A stretch of 40,741 nt of DNA from Nonomuraea candida (lineage in GTDB: Bacteria > Actinomycetota > Actinomycetes > Streptosporangiales > Streptosporangiaceae), in the NCBI RefSeq assembly GCF_000725485.1, contig NZ_JOAG01000064.1:1-40741 (forward strand), read 5' to 3'. The position numbers and the translations under genes are program-made. A model generated the notes under the pieces. That model was not told where the DNA came from. It ran no database searches and saw only the letters and a program-made list of their open reading frames with translations. Each line of letters begins with the position of its first letter. The stretch's first letter is position 1. This document shows positions 33,700 to 40,741 of this stretch, one piece after another.

Positions 33700-34770
33700 A
33701 TGACGACCACCCCAGCGGAGCCGGGCCTGGAAGGCCGGCTGCAGGCCGGGTTCGACGCGACGATCGCCCGGCACGACCGCATCGAGCCCCGCGACTGGAT
33801 GCCGGACGCCTACCGCAGGACGCTCATTCGCCAGATCGCCCAGCACGCCCACTCCGAGATCATCGGCATGCAGCCCGAGGGCAACTGGATCGGCCGCGCG
33901 CCGTCCCTGCGCCGTAAGGCGATCCTGCTGGCCAAGGTGCAGGACGAGGCCGGGCACGGGCTGTACTTGTACTCCGCGTGCGAGACCTTGGGCGTCTCAC
34001 GGGCCGAGCTGACCGAGCTGCTGCTCTCGGGCCGGCAGAAATACTCCTCGATCTTCAACTACCCGACCCTGTCCTACGCCGACGTCGGCACCATCGGCTG
34101 GCTGGTGGACGGCGCCGCGATCTGCAACCAGGTGCCGCTCTGCCGCACCTCCTACGGCCCGTACGGCCGGGCGATGATCCGCATCTGCAAGGAGGAGTCG
34201 TTCCACCAGCGGCAGGGCTACGAGCTGCTGATGACGATGATGCGCGGCACCGACGCCCAGCGCGCCATGGTGCAGGAGTCGGTGAACCGGTTCTGGTGGC
34301 CGTCGCTGATGATGTTCGGCCCGCCGGACGCCCAGTCGCCCAACAGCGAACGGTCCATGGCCTGGGGCATCAAGCGCAACTCCAACGACGAGCTGCGCCA
34401 GAAGTTCGTCGACATGACCGTCCCGCAGGCCGAGGCGCTCGGCGTCACCCTGCCCGACCCCGGCCTGCGCTGGAACGAGGAGCGCGGCCACTACGACTTC
34501 GGCGAGCCCGACTGGGCCGAGTTCGCGGCCGTCCTGCGGGGCGACGGTCCCTGCAACGCCCAGCGCCTGGCCCACCGCCGGGCCGCGCACGAGGAGGGCG
34601 CCTGGGTCCGCGAGGCCGCGACGGCCTTCGCCCGCCGCTCGGCCCAGGAAGCCCAGGAAGCCCAGGAAGCCCAGGGGGCCCGGGAGGCCCGGGAGGCCCA
34701 GAGGGCCCAGGGGGCCCGGAAGGCTCAGGCGGCGCAGGACACGCGACCGGCCGGGGAGGGCGCGCGATGA
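33700..34770 (+). CDS. paaA: PaaA: phenylacetyl-CoA epoxidase, catalytic subunit
   Basis: A 356-residue di-iron monooxygenase subunit that epoxidises the ring of phenylacetyl-CoA. The ferritin-like iron ligands are in [32 protein letters not shown] and [15 protein letters not shown]. The sequence follows PaaA to [21 protein letters not shown]. The final 40 residues are an unusual Ala/Gln/Glu/Arg tail made of 9-base repeats. GGAGGAAG precedes the ATG. Its stop overlaps the paaB start (ATGA). Confidence 0.96.
   Translation: MTTTPAEPGLEGRLQAGFDATIARHDRIEPRDWMPDAYRRTLIRQIAQHAHSEIIGMQPEGNWIGRAPSLRRKAILLAKVQDEAGHGLYLYSACETLGVSRAELTELLLSGRQKYSSIFNYPTLSYADVGTIGWLVDGAAICNQVPLCRTSYGPYGRAMIRICKEESFHQRQGYELLMTMMRGTDAQRAMVQESVNRFWWPSLMMFGPPDAQSPNSERSMAWGIKRNSNDELRQKFVDMTVPQAEALGVTLPDPGLRWNEERGHYDFGEPDWAEFAAVLRGDGPCNAQRLAHRRAAHEEGAWVREAATAFARRSAQEAQEAQEAQGAREAREAQRAQGARKAQAAQDTRPAGEGAR
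34642..34740 (+). repeat. Eleven 9-base repeats coding for the paaA tail
   Basis: Starting with three exact GCCCAGGAA units, the array drifts through GCCCGGGAG and GCCCAGGGG to GCGCAGGAC. It encodes [33 protein letters not shown]. The frame is kept throughout. Such a tail should be helical or disordered and is not part of the PaaA fold. Confidence 0.9.
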
Positions 34771-35060
34771 GCGCCGACCGGCGGGAGTGGCCGCTGTACG
34801 AGGTGTTCGTACGCGGCAAGCGCGGCCTCAACCACGTGCACGTCGGCTCGCTGCACGCGCCGGACGACGCGATGGCCCTGCGGCACGCGCGTGACGTGTA
34901 CACCCGGCGCAACGAGGGCGTCAGCATCTGGGTCGTGCGCTCCGACGCCATCACCGCCTCCAGCCCCGACGAGAAGGACCCGCTGTTCGCACCCAACGGC
35001 GACAAGGTCTACCGGCACCCGACCTTCTACGAGATCCCCGACGACGTCCCGCACATGTGA
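34767..35060 (+). CDS. paaB: PaaB: phenylacetyl-CoA epoxidase, subunit B
   Basis: A 97-residue small subunit needed for epoxidase assembly and activity. The core is [21 protein letters not shown], then [19 protein letters not shown] and ending near [14 protein letters not shown]. Length and sequence are typical. The ATG overlaps the paaA stop. Confidence 0.96.
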   Translation: MSADRREWPLYEVFVRGKRGLNHVHVGSLHAPDDAMALRHARDVYTRRNEGVSIWVVRSDAITASSPDEKDPLFAPNGDKVYRHPTFYEIPDDVPHM

Positions 35061-35076
35061 GGAACGCCCGATCACC

Positions 35077-36080
<1,004 letters not shown>

Positions 36081-36084
<4 letters not shown>

Positions 36085-36689
36085 CCCCCGCGCACCCGGC
36101 GCCCGGCCGGCCCCACGACCAGCCCCGGACGGACGCCGGGCACCCGGCGACCGGCCGGCCCCACGACCGGGCCCCGGCGGACGCCGGGCGGCGGGCGGCC
36201 GAGGTGGCCGGTCACGTGCGCGATCCCGAGATGCCCATGCTCACCCTCGCCGACCTCGGCGTGCTGCGCGGCGTGGACGTGGTGCGGGGCGACAGTGGCG
36301 AGGAGGTCGTCGTCGTCTCGATCACCCCGACCTACACCGGCTGCCCGGCCATGGCCACCATGCGCGACGACCTCGTGCACCGGCTCAACGACGCCGGCTT
36401 CGACCGGGTCGAGGTGCGCGTCGTGCTGGACCCGCCCTGGTCCAGCGACTGGATCTCCGAGCAGGGCCGCGCCGCCCTGCGCGCCGCGGGCCTGTCGCCG
36501 CCCGGCCCGGCCGCCCGCCGCGCCGGCCCGGTGCCGCTCACCCTCGGCCCGCCCAGGACGGCCCCGCCCTGCCCGCGCTGCGGCTCGCCGGACACCAGGC
36601 TCACCTCCGAGTTCGGCGCCACCGCCTGCAAGGCCCTCTACCGCTGCGCCGGCTGCCTGGAACCGTTCGAGCACGTCAAGGAGATCTGA
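36081..36689 (+). CDS. paaD: PaaD: MIP18/SufT-like subunit with C-terminal zinc site
   Basis: A 202-residue protein needed for epoxidase maturation, thought to act in iron-sulfur cluster supply. The DUF59 core is VRDPEMPMLTLADLGVLRGV, then VSITPTYTGCPAMATMRDD with the family Cys. The C-terminal zinc ribbon is CPRCGSPDTRL to YRCAGCLEPFEHVKEI, with two CxxC pairs. The first 35 residues come from a duplicated 48-base unit. GTG 36081 overlaps the paaC stop. Confidence 0.93.
36092..36187 (+). repeat. 48-bp tandem duplication at the paaD start
   Basis: 36092-36139 and 36140-36187 are near-identical 48-base units, coding for HPAPGRPHDQPRTDAG and HPATGRPHDRAPADAG. The unit length equals that of the duplication at the histidine kinase end. 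Confidence 0.9.
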
Positions 36690-36691
36690 CC

Positions 36692-37777
36692 ATGACCATC
36701 CTGGCGCCCGCGCCGTCCAGGGCCGCCGTCTTCCACCCGCTGACCGTGACGGCGGTGGACCGGCTGTGCGAGGACGCCGCCGCGATCACCTTCGCCGTCC
36801 CGGACGAGCTGCGCGACGCCTACGCCTTCCGCGCCGGGCAGTCCCTCACCCTGCGCCGCGTCATCGACGGCCGCGAGCACCGCCGCTCGTACTCGATCTG
36901 CGCCCCCGCCGGCGCCGCGCCGCGCATCGGCGTGCGCGAGATCCCCGGCGGCCTGTTCTCCTCCTGGCTCGTCCACGAGGTACGCCCCGGCACCCGCATC
37001 GAGGTCCAGCCGCCCGCCGGCGCCTGGCAGGCCGACCCCGGCCGGGGCGAGCGCCACCTGTGCGTGGCGGCGGGCTCCGGCATCACCCCGATGCTCTCGG
37101 TCGCCGCCACCGTGCTCACCCACCCCGCCGCGCAGGTCTCCCTCCTGTACGCCAACCGCACCAGCCGCACCGTCATGTTCACCGAGGAGCTCGGCGACCT
37201 GAAGAACCGCTACGGCCCCCGCCTCCAGGTCGTGCACACCCTCTCGCGCGAGCCCCGCGACGTCGAGCTGCTGTCCGGCCGCCTCGACGCCGACCGGCTG
37301 CGCCGCCTGCTCACCACCCTCGTCCCCGTCGAGGTGTTCGACCACGTCTGGCTCTGCGGGCCGCTGGAGATGATCGAGCAGGCCCGGCCGGTCCTGGCCG
37401 CCCTCGGCGTCCCCGCCGGGCGCGTGCACGTCGAGCTCTTCTACGCCGACGCCCCGCCGCCGCCCCCGCGCCGCGCCGGGAACGACCTCCCGGACGGCGC
37501 CACCACCGAGCTGACGACCGTGCTCGACGGCCTGCGCACCACCTCGGCCGTCTCCCGCCGGACCACGCTCCTCGACGGGGCCCAGGCCACCCGCGCCGAC
37601 CTGCCGTTCGCCTGCAAGGGCGGCGTCTGCGGCACCTGCCGCGCGGTCGTGCGCACGGGCGCGGTGGACATGCGCCGCAACTACGCGCTCGAACCGGCCG
37701 AGGTGGCCGCCGGGTTCGTGCTGACCTGCCAGACGTACCCGGTCGGCGAGAGCGTGACCGTCGACTACGACGCCTGA
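36692..37777 (+). CDS. paaE: PaaE: phenylacetyl-CoA epoxidase reductase
   Basis: A 361-residue electron-transfer protein passing electrons from NADPH to the epoxidase. The FAD domain (1-110) has RRSYSICAPAG. The nucleotide domain has AAGSGITPMLSVAATVL and LCGPLEMIEQ. The plant-type 2Fe-2S domain at the end has CKGGVCGTCRA and the fourth Cys in LTCQTYPVG. It starts two bases after the paaD stop. Confidence 0.95.
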   Translation: MTILAPAPSRAAVFHPLTVTAVDRLCEDAAAITFAVPDELRDAYAFRAGQSLTLRRVIDGREHRRSYSICAPAGAAPRIGVREIPGGLFSSWLVHEVRPGTRIEVQPPAGAWQADPGRGERHLCVAAGSGITPMLSVAATVLTHPAAQVSLLYANRTSRTVMFTEELGDLKNRYGPRLQVVHTLSREPRDVELLSGRLDADRLRRLLTTLVPVEVFDHVWLCGPLEMIEQARPVLAALGVPAGRVHVELFYADAPPPPPRRAGNDLPDGATTELTTVLDGLRTTSAVSRRTTLLDGAQATRADLPFACKGGVCGTCRAVVRTGAVDMRRNYALEPAEVAAGFVLTCQTYPVGESVTVDYDA

Positions 37778-37804
37778 ACCCGTACCGATCACAGGAGCCG
37801 CAAC

Positions 37805-38008
37805 GTGCCACCATCACCGGCCGCGCCCGTCCCGCGCACGACGACGAGCCCGCAGGACCGCGCCTCGGCCCACGCCCGCGCCGCCGCGACGACCGGCCGT
37901 CACGGCCGCGCATCCGCTCGCGTCCGCGTCGCCGCTCCGAGGGGACGCCAGGGCCGCGCGCCCGTCCGCGATGGAGCCCGCGGGGCCGCCCCGCTGGTGT
38001 GCCGGTGA
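37805..38008 (+). CDS. 67-residue Arg/Ala-rich small ORF inside the paa operon
   Basis: GTG at 37805 has AGGAG seven bases upstream, and the stop overlaps the GTG of the next gene (GTGA), the same coupling seen between neighbouring paa genes. The product is Arg-, Ala- and Pro-rich (about one in four residues Arg) with no family I know: PPSPAAPVPRTTTSPQDRA begins it. It may be a translated spacer that feeds ribosomes to the next gene, a decayed paa gene, or a real basic protein. No other gene fits this stretch. Confidence 0.45.
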   Translation: MPPSPAAPVPRTTTSPQDRASAHARAAATTGRHGRASARVRVAAPRGRQGRAPVRDGARGAAPLVCR

Positions 38009-38763
38009 GCGCCGGGCCCAGCCTCCTCGTGGAGGAGGACGACGACCGGGTGGTGTGGCGGCTCAACCGTCCCGAGGTGCGCAACGCCATCGACCGCGAG
38101 CTGGTCGCCGCGCTGCACGGGGCGTGCGCCGCCGTCGAGGAGCGGCCGAAGGTCGTGCTGATCGCCGGCGAGGGCGGCACGTTCGCGGCCGGCGCCGACA
38201 TCGCCCAGCTCCGCGACCGCGGCCGCGACGACGCGCTGCGCGGCATCAACTCCACGCTCTTCGACCGCGTCCACCGGCTGCCGATGCCGACCATCGCCCT
38301 CCTCGACGGGTACGCCCTCGGCGGCGGAGCCGAGCTCGCCTACGCCTGCGACTTCCGCCTCGGCACCCCGCGCGTCCGGATCGGCAACCCGGAGACGGGC
38401 CTGGGCATCCTGGCCGCCGCCGGGGCGGCCTGGCGGCTGGCCGAGCTGGTGGGGGAGCCGCTGGCCAAGGAGATCCTGCTGGCCGGGCGCGTCCTGACCG
38501 CCGCGGAGGCCCACGCCGTACGCCTGCTCAACGAGGTCGTGGAGCCCGACGAGCTGGCGGCCGCCGGGCACCGGCTCGCCGACCGGATCACCGCGCAGGC
38601 GCCGCTGGCGACCCGGCTGATGAAGGCCGTCTTCCACGCCCCGCGATCGGCGCACCCGTTCGTCGACGACCTGGCGCAGGCGGTCCTGTTCGAGACCGAG
38701 GACAAGCGCGAGCGCATGACGGCGTTCCTGGAGCGCCGCGACCGGAAAGGACGTACCCGATGA
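38005..38763 (+). CDS. Enoyl-CoA hydratase (PaaF/PaaG-like)
   Basis: A 252-residue crotonase. The oxyanion-hole segments are GEGGTFAAGADIAQLRDRG and DGYALGGGAELAYACDFRL. The acidic pair region is NPETGLGILAAAGAAWRLA, with Glu in the first catalytic place and no second Glu evident. PaaF (hydration of dehydroadipyl-CoA) or a second PaaG are the choices; the position before paaH fits beta-oxidation. GTG 38005 overlaps the small ORF; its stop overlaps the first mini-ORF start (ATGA). Confidence 0.85.
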   Translation: MSAGPSLLVEEDDDRVVWRLNRPEVRNAIDRELVAALHGACAAVEERPKVVLIAGEGGTFAAGADIAQLRDRGRDDALRGINSTLFDRVHRLPMPTIALLDGYALGGGAELAYACDFRLGTPRVRIGNPETGLGILAAAGAAWRLAELVGEPLAKEILLAGRVLTAAEAHAVRLLNEVVEPDELAAAGHRLADRITAQAPLATRLMKAVFHAPRSAHPFVDDLAQAVLFETEDKRERMTAFLERRDRKGRTR

Positions 38764-38864
38764 ACGCCGACCCGCGCCGCCCCGGAGGACCCCGATGAAC
38801 GCGCACCCGCCTCGTCCCGGAGGACCCCGATGAACGCGCACCCGCCTCGTCCCGGAGGACCTCG
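38760..38864 (+). promoter_or_regulatory. Three 35-bp repeats forming a start-stop relay into paaH
   Basis: ATG codons lie at 38760, 38795, 38830 and 38865, exactly 35 bases apart. The last three each follow CCGGAGGACC with GGAGG six bases away; the first follows AAAGGA. The first three open 12-codon ORFs (MNADPRRPGGPR, then MNAHPPRPGGPR twice). Each ends at a TGA overlapping the next ATG (ATGA). Units two and three differ at one base. Because 35 is not a multiple of three the ORFs run in three frames, and the last coupling delivers the paaH start. Confidence 0.85.
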
Positions 38865-39782
38865 ATGAACGCCGACCCGATGAACGCCCACTCGCTGAAC
38901 GCCGGCCCGGCCGGCTCCGCGGACCCGGACGAGGGGGACGCCGGCCTGCCCCGCGTCGTGGGCGTCTATGGCGGTGGCCGGATGGGCGCCGGGATCGCGC
39001 ACGCGTTCCTCGCCGCGGGCAGCGCCGTGGTCATCGTCGAGACCGGCGACGCGACGGCCGCCGCCGCCCGCGCCCGCGTGACCGGCAGCCTGGCCAAGGC
39101 CGCCGCCAAGGGCACGCTCGGCGAGCCCGCGGAGGCGGCGGCGGCCCGGCTGCGGACCACGGCCGACCCCGCCGGCCTGGCCGGCTGCGAGCTCGTCGTC
39201 GAGGCGGTGCCCGAGGACGCCGAGCTGAAGGCCCAGGTGCTGGCCCTGGCCGAGAAGCAGGCGCCGGGCGCGGTGCTCGCCACGAACACCAGCAGCCTGT
39301 CCCTGACGCGCCTCGCCGCCGCGCTGGCCGCGCCCGAGCGCTTTCTCGGCCTGCACTTCTTCAACCCCGTCCCGGTCAGCGACCTGGTCGAGATCGTCGC
39401 CGCCCCCGCCACCGGCCCCGAGCTGGTCGCCCGGGCCCAGGGCTGGGTGCGGGCGCTCGGCAAGACGCCGATCACCGTGACCGACTCGCCGGGCTTCGCC
39501 AGCAGCCGGCTCGGGGTGTGCCTGGCGCTCGAAGCGATGCGCATGCTCGAAGAGGGCGTGGCCGACGCGGCCGGCATCGACACCGCCATGACCCTCGGCT
39601 ACCGGCACCCGGCCGGGCCGCTGCGAACCACCGACATCGTCGGCCTGGACGTGCGCCTGGCCATCGCCGAGCACCTGGCCCGCGAGCTGGGCCCCCGCTT
39701 CGAGCCGCCCCGCATCCTGCGCGACCTGGTCGCGGCCGGCCACCTCGGCCGCAAGACGGGCCAGGGCTTCTACACCTGGTGA
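38865..39782 (+). CDS. paaH: PaaH: 3-hydroxyacyl-CoA dehydrogenase
   Basis: A 305-residue NAD-dependent enzyme oxidising 3-hydroxyadipyl-CoA. The Rossmann motif is VVGVYGGGRMGAGIAHAFLA (about 31-50). The catalytic region is NTSSLSLTRLA and FLGLHFFNPVPVSDLVEIV with the active His. The C-terminal domain includes DIVGLDVRLAIAEHL and GHLGRKTGQGFYTW. The first 30 residues (MNADPMNAHSLNAG) are disordered-looking and echo the mini-ORFs upstream. ATG 38865 has GGAGG six bases away and is the only start in frame with a good site. Confidence 0.93.
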   Translation: MNADPMNAHSLNAGPAGSADPDEGDAGLPRVVGVYGGGRMGAGIAHAFLAAGSAVVIVETGDATAAAARARVTGSLAKAAAKGTLGEPAEAAAARLRTTADPAGLAGCELVVEAVPEDAELKAQVLALAEKQAPGAVLATNTSSLSLTRLAAALAAPERFLGLHFFNPVPVSDLVEIVAAPATGPELVARAQGWVRALGKTPITVTDSPGFASSRLGVCLALEAMRMLEEGVADAAGIDTAMTLGYRHPAGPLRTTDIVGLDVRLAIAEHLARELGPRFEPPRILRDLVAAGHLGRKTGQGFYTW

Positions 39783-39787
39783 CACCG

Positions 39788-39810
39788 GCCCCGGCAGGGG
39801 GTGCCGGGGC
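39788..39810. terminator. Hairpin at the end of the paa operon
   Basis: GCCCCGGCA (39788-39796) pairs with TGCCGGGGC (39802-39810), loop GGGGG. It follows the paaH stop by five bases and precedes the convergent TetR gene. No T-run. Confidence 0.6.
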
Positions 39811-39870
39811 GGTCCCTGCCGGCGGGCCGGGCGCCGGGTCCGGCACGCCGGGCCGGTCGCGGGGAGCGGG

Positions 39871-40524
39871 TCAAGTGTCGTGCCGGGCGAGGTGACCGGT
39901 CTCGTGACGGGCCAGGCCGTCGAAGGCGATGGAGGTGATCGCCTCGGCGACCATCCGCAGGTCGTACGCGCCGTCCGGCCGATACCACTCCACCAGCGAG
40001 TTCACCATGCCGAACAGCAGCCGGCTCACCAGCCCCGGCGGCACGTCGTCGCGCAGCGCGCCCTCGGCGACGGCGTCGGCGACGAGCGCGGCCAGCCGGT
40101 CGTCGAGCCAGCGCCGGCGTTCGAGCGCCGCCAGCTCCACCTCGCTGTTGCCGCGCACCCGCAGCAGCAGCGTGACGGACGGCTGGTGCGCCACCAGCAC
40201 CTCCACGCTGCGCCGCACCACCCCGCGCAGCCGTTCGTACGCGCCGGCGCCCGCCCCGTCGCGCGACGCCTCGCTCACCACGGCGGTCAGCTCGTCGAGC
40301 GCGTCGTCCAGCGCCTGGCCGAGCAGCTGCTCCTTGCTGCTGACGTGGTGGTAGATGGCCGGCTTGGTCAGCCCCAGCTCCCTGGCCAGGTCGCCCATGC
40401 TGGTGGCGTCGTAGCCACGGCGGTTGAACAGGTCGATCGCGGCGCGCAGGATCGCCGACTGGTCATAGCCGGGACGGCCCCGCCGGCGGCGCGGGGCCGG
40501 TTCGGCATGCTCAGTCGAGGTCAC
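39871..40524 (-). CDS. paaR: TetR-family regulator, PaaR-like
   Basis: A 217-residue TetR-type protein. The helix-turn-helix is AILRAAIDLFNRRGYDATS, then MGDLARELGLTKPAIYHHV with SSKEQLL. The helical C-terminal domain is of the KstR2/PaaR sort (RLLFGMVNSLVEWYRPDG). Actinobacterial phenylacetate clusters are controlled by a TetR regulator that lets go of DNA on binding phenylacetyl-CoA; its place next to the cluster fits. The operator candidate lies in the paaZ-paaA gap. Confidence 0.82.
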   Translation of the reverse strand: MTSTEHAEPAPRRRRGRPGYDQSAILRAAIDLFNRRGYDATSMGDLARELGLTKPAIYHHVSSKEQLLGQALDDALDELTAVVSEASRDGAGAGAYERLRGVVRRSVEVLVAHQPSVTLLLRVRGNSEVELAALERRRWLDDRLAALVADAVAEGALRDDVPPGLVSRLLFGMVNSLVEWYRPDGAYDLRMVAEAITSIAFDGLARHETGHLARHDT

Positions 40525-40566
40525 AAAAGCAGCATCTCACGCGGCACACCCGGCGATCACATCCAC

Positions 40567-40606
40567 GTGCGGCCGGGGCGGCCGGAGCCCGGCCGCCCGG
40601 CCGCAC
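40567..40606 (-). terminator. Long hairpin behind the partial gene
   Basis: Arms 40567-40585 and 40589-40606 pair over 18 bases with one bulged G and a three-base loop. It lies nine bases beyond the stop of the minus-strand gene that runs off the window, and in front of the TetR gene, so it should isolate the two. Confidence 0.7.
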
Positions 40607-40614
40607 GCCATGCG

Positions 40615-40741
40615 TCAGATCTCCTCCACGCTGCTCGGCTCGCGCCGGGACAGGTCGATACCGAGCTCCTCCGCGGCGCGGAAGACGTCCTCGTCGGTGT
40701 CGCGCATCTCGATGGACATGCCGTCGCTGGAGAGCACCTCG
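40615..40741 (-). CDS. C-terminal end of an unidentified gene running off the window
   Basis: The frame is open from the window edge to the stop at 40615. It encodes 41 residues: [19 protein letters not shown], then [18 protein letters not shown] and VEEI. The codon use is typical of the genome and a hairpin follows, so it is a real gene end. I do not recognise the family. No link to phenylacetate metabolism can be shown. Confidence 0.65.
   Translation of the reverse strand, partial: EVLSSDGMSIEMRDTDEDVFRAAEELGIDLSRREPSSVEEI

Noticed and set aside
36295..38763. One long plus-strand frame apparently fusing an unknown domain to the enoyl-CoA hydratase
   Set aside because: The first 570 codons are a shadow of paaD and paaE; the real gene begins at GTG 38005.

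Overview
The window is a piece of a very high-GC actinomycete chromosome, most like the Streptosporangiaceae (Nonomuraea-type) by gene content: two ECF sigma genes, a CU044_5270-type partner, an AfsR-like STAND protein, a Fe/Mn superoxide dismutase with a Nur-like operator, and an actinobacterial phenylacetate cluster. Nearly every gene shows strong G/C third positions and many neighbours overlap by ATGA or GTGA. Genus and species cannot be fixed from the sequence alone. The left end carries an exact Illumina Nextera adapter (278-311), so bases 1-318 are an assembly artefact and the window is probably a whole contig.

Layout. 311-2677 (minus): a secreted DUF5666-like protein cut by the artefact, a NarL-type response regulator and its histidine kinase, which has lost most of its ATPase domain. 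2768-5460: an arginase-family/GNAT fusion enzyme divergent from a LysR regulator. 5490-7942: a hemerythrin-like protein, an MFS exporter and a divergent TetR regulator with repeats between them. 7974-11666: an alpha/beta hydrolase with Cys in the nucleophile position, a methyltransferase, an AT-rich island with a hairpin and a decayed gene, a GNAT acetyltransferase and an AraC-type regulator. 11745-13679: a gene remnant, an ECF sigma factor and its membrane-anchored partner. 13824-15400: a translationally coupled pair matching the avilamycin-resistance 23S rRNA methyltransferases AviRb and AviRa. 15977-19806 (minus): a FecBCD-type metal/metallophore importer and a superoxide dismutase, each preceded by a Nur-like site. 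19997-25875: a STAND/TPR protein, an ECF41 (SigJ-type) sigma factor behind a short upstream ORF, a 2,2-dialkylglycine decarboxylase and a LOG-family protein.

26023-40524 looks like one catabolic island. A branched-chain-type 2-oxoacid dehydrogenase operon (E1 alpha, E1 beta, E2) lies downstream of an Lrp/AsnC regulator; a conserved 43-bp element stands before both the operon and the regulator. Then come an enoyl-CoA hydratase and PaaZ (minus), and divergently PaaABCDE, a small Arg-rich ORF, a second enoyl-CoA hydratase and PaaH, closed by a convergent TetR regulator (PaaR-like). Together they cover epoxidation of phenylacetyl-CoA, ring opening and beta-oxidation. PaaK and a thiolase are absent from the window. 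The neighbouring oxoacid dehydrogenase could in principle supply phenylacetyl-CoA from phenylpyruvate (inference).

The most unusual structure is in front of paaH: three exact-period 35-bp repeats, each a ribosome binding site plus a 12-codon mini-ORF whose stop overlaps the next start, forming a chain of start-stop couplings into paaH. Short tandem duplications at gene ends recur in the window (histidine kinase, GNAT, lrp, paaA, paaC, paaD, paaH, the leader of sigJ).
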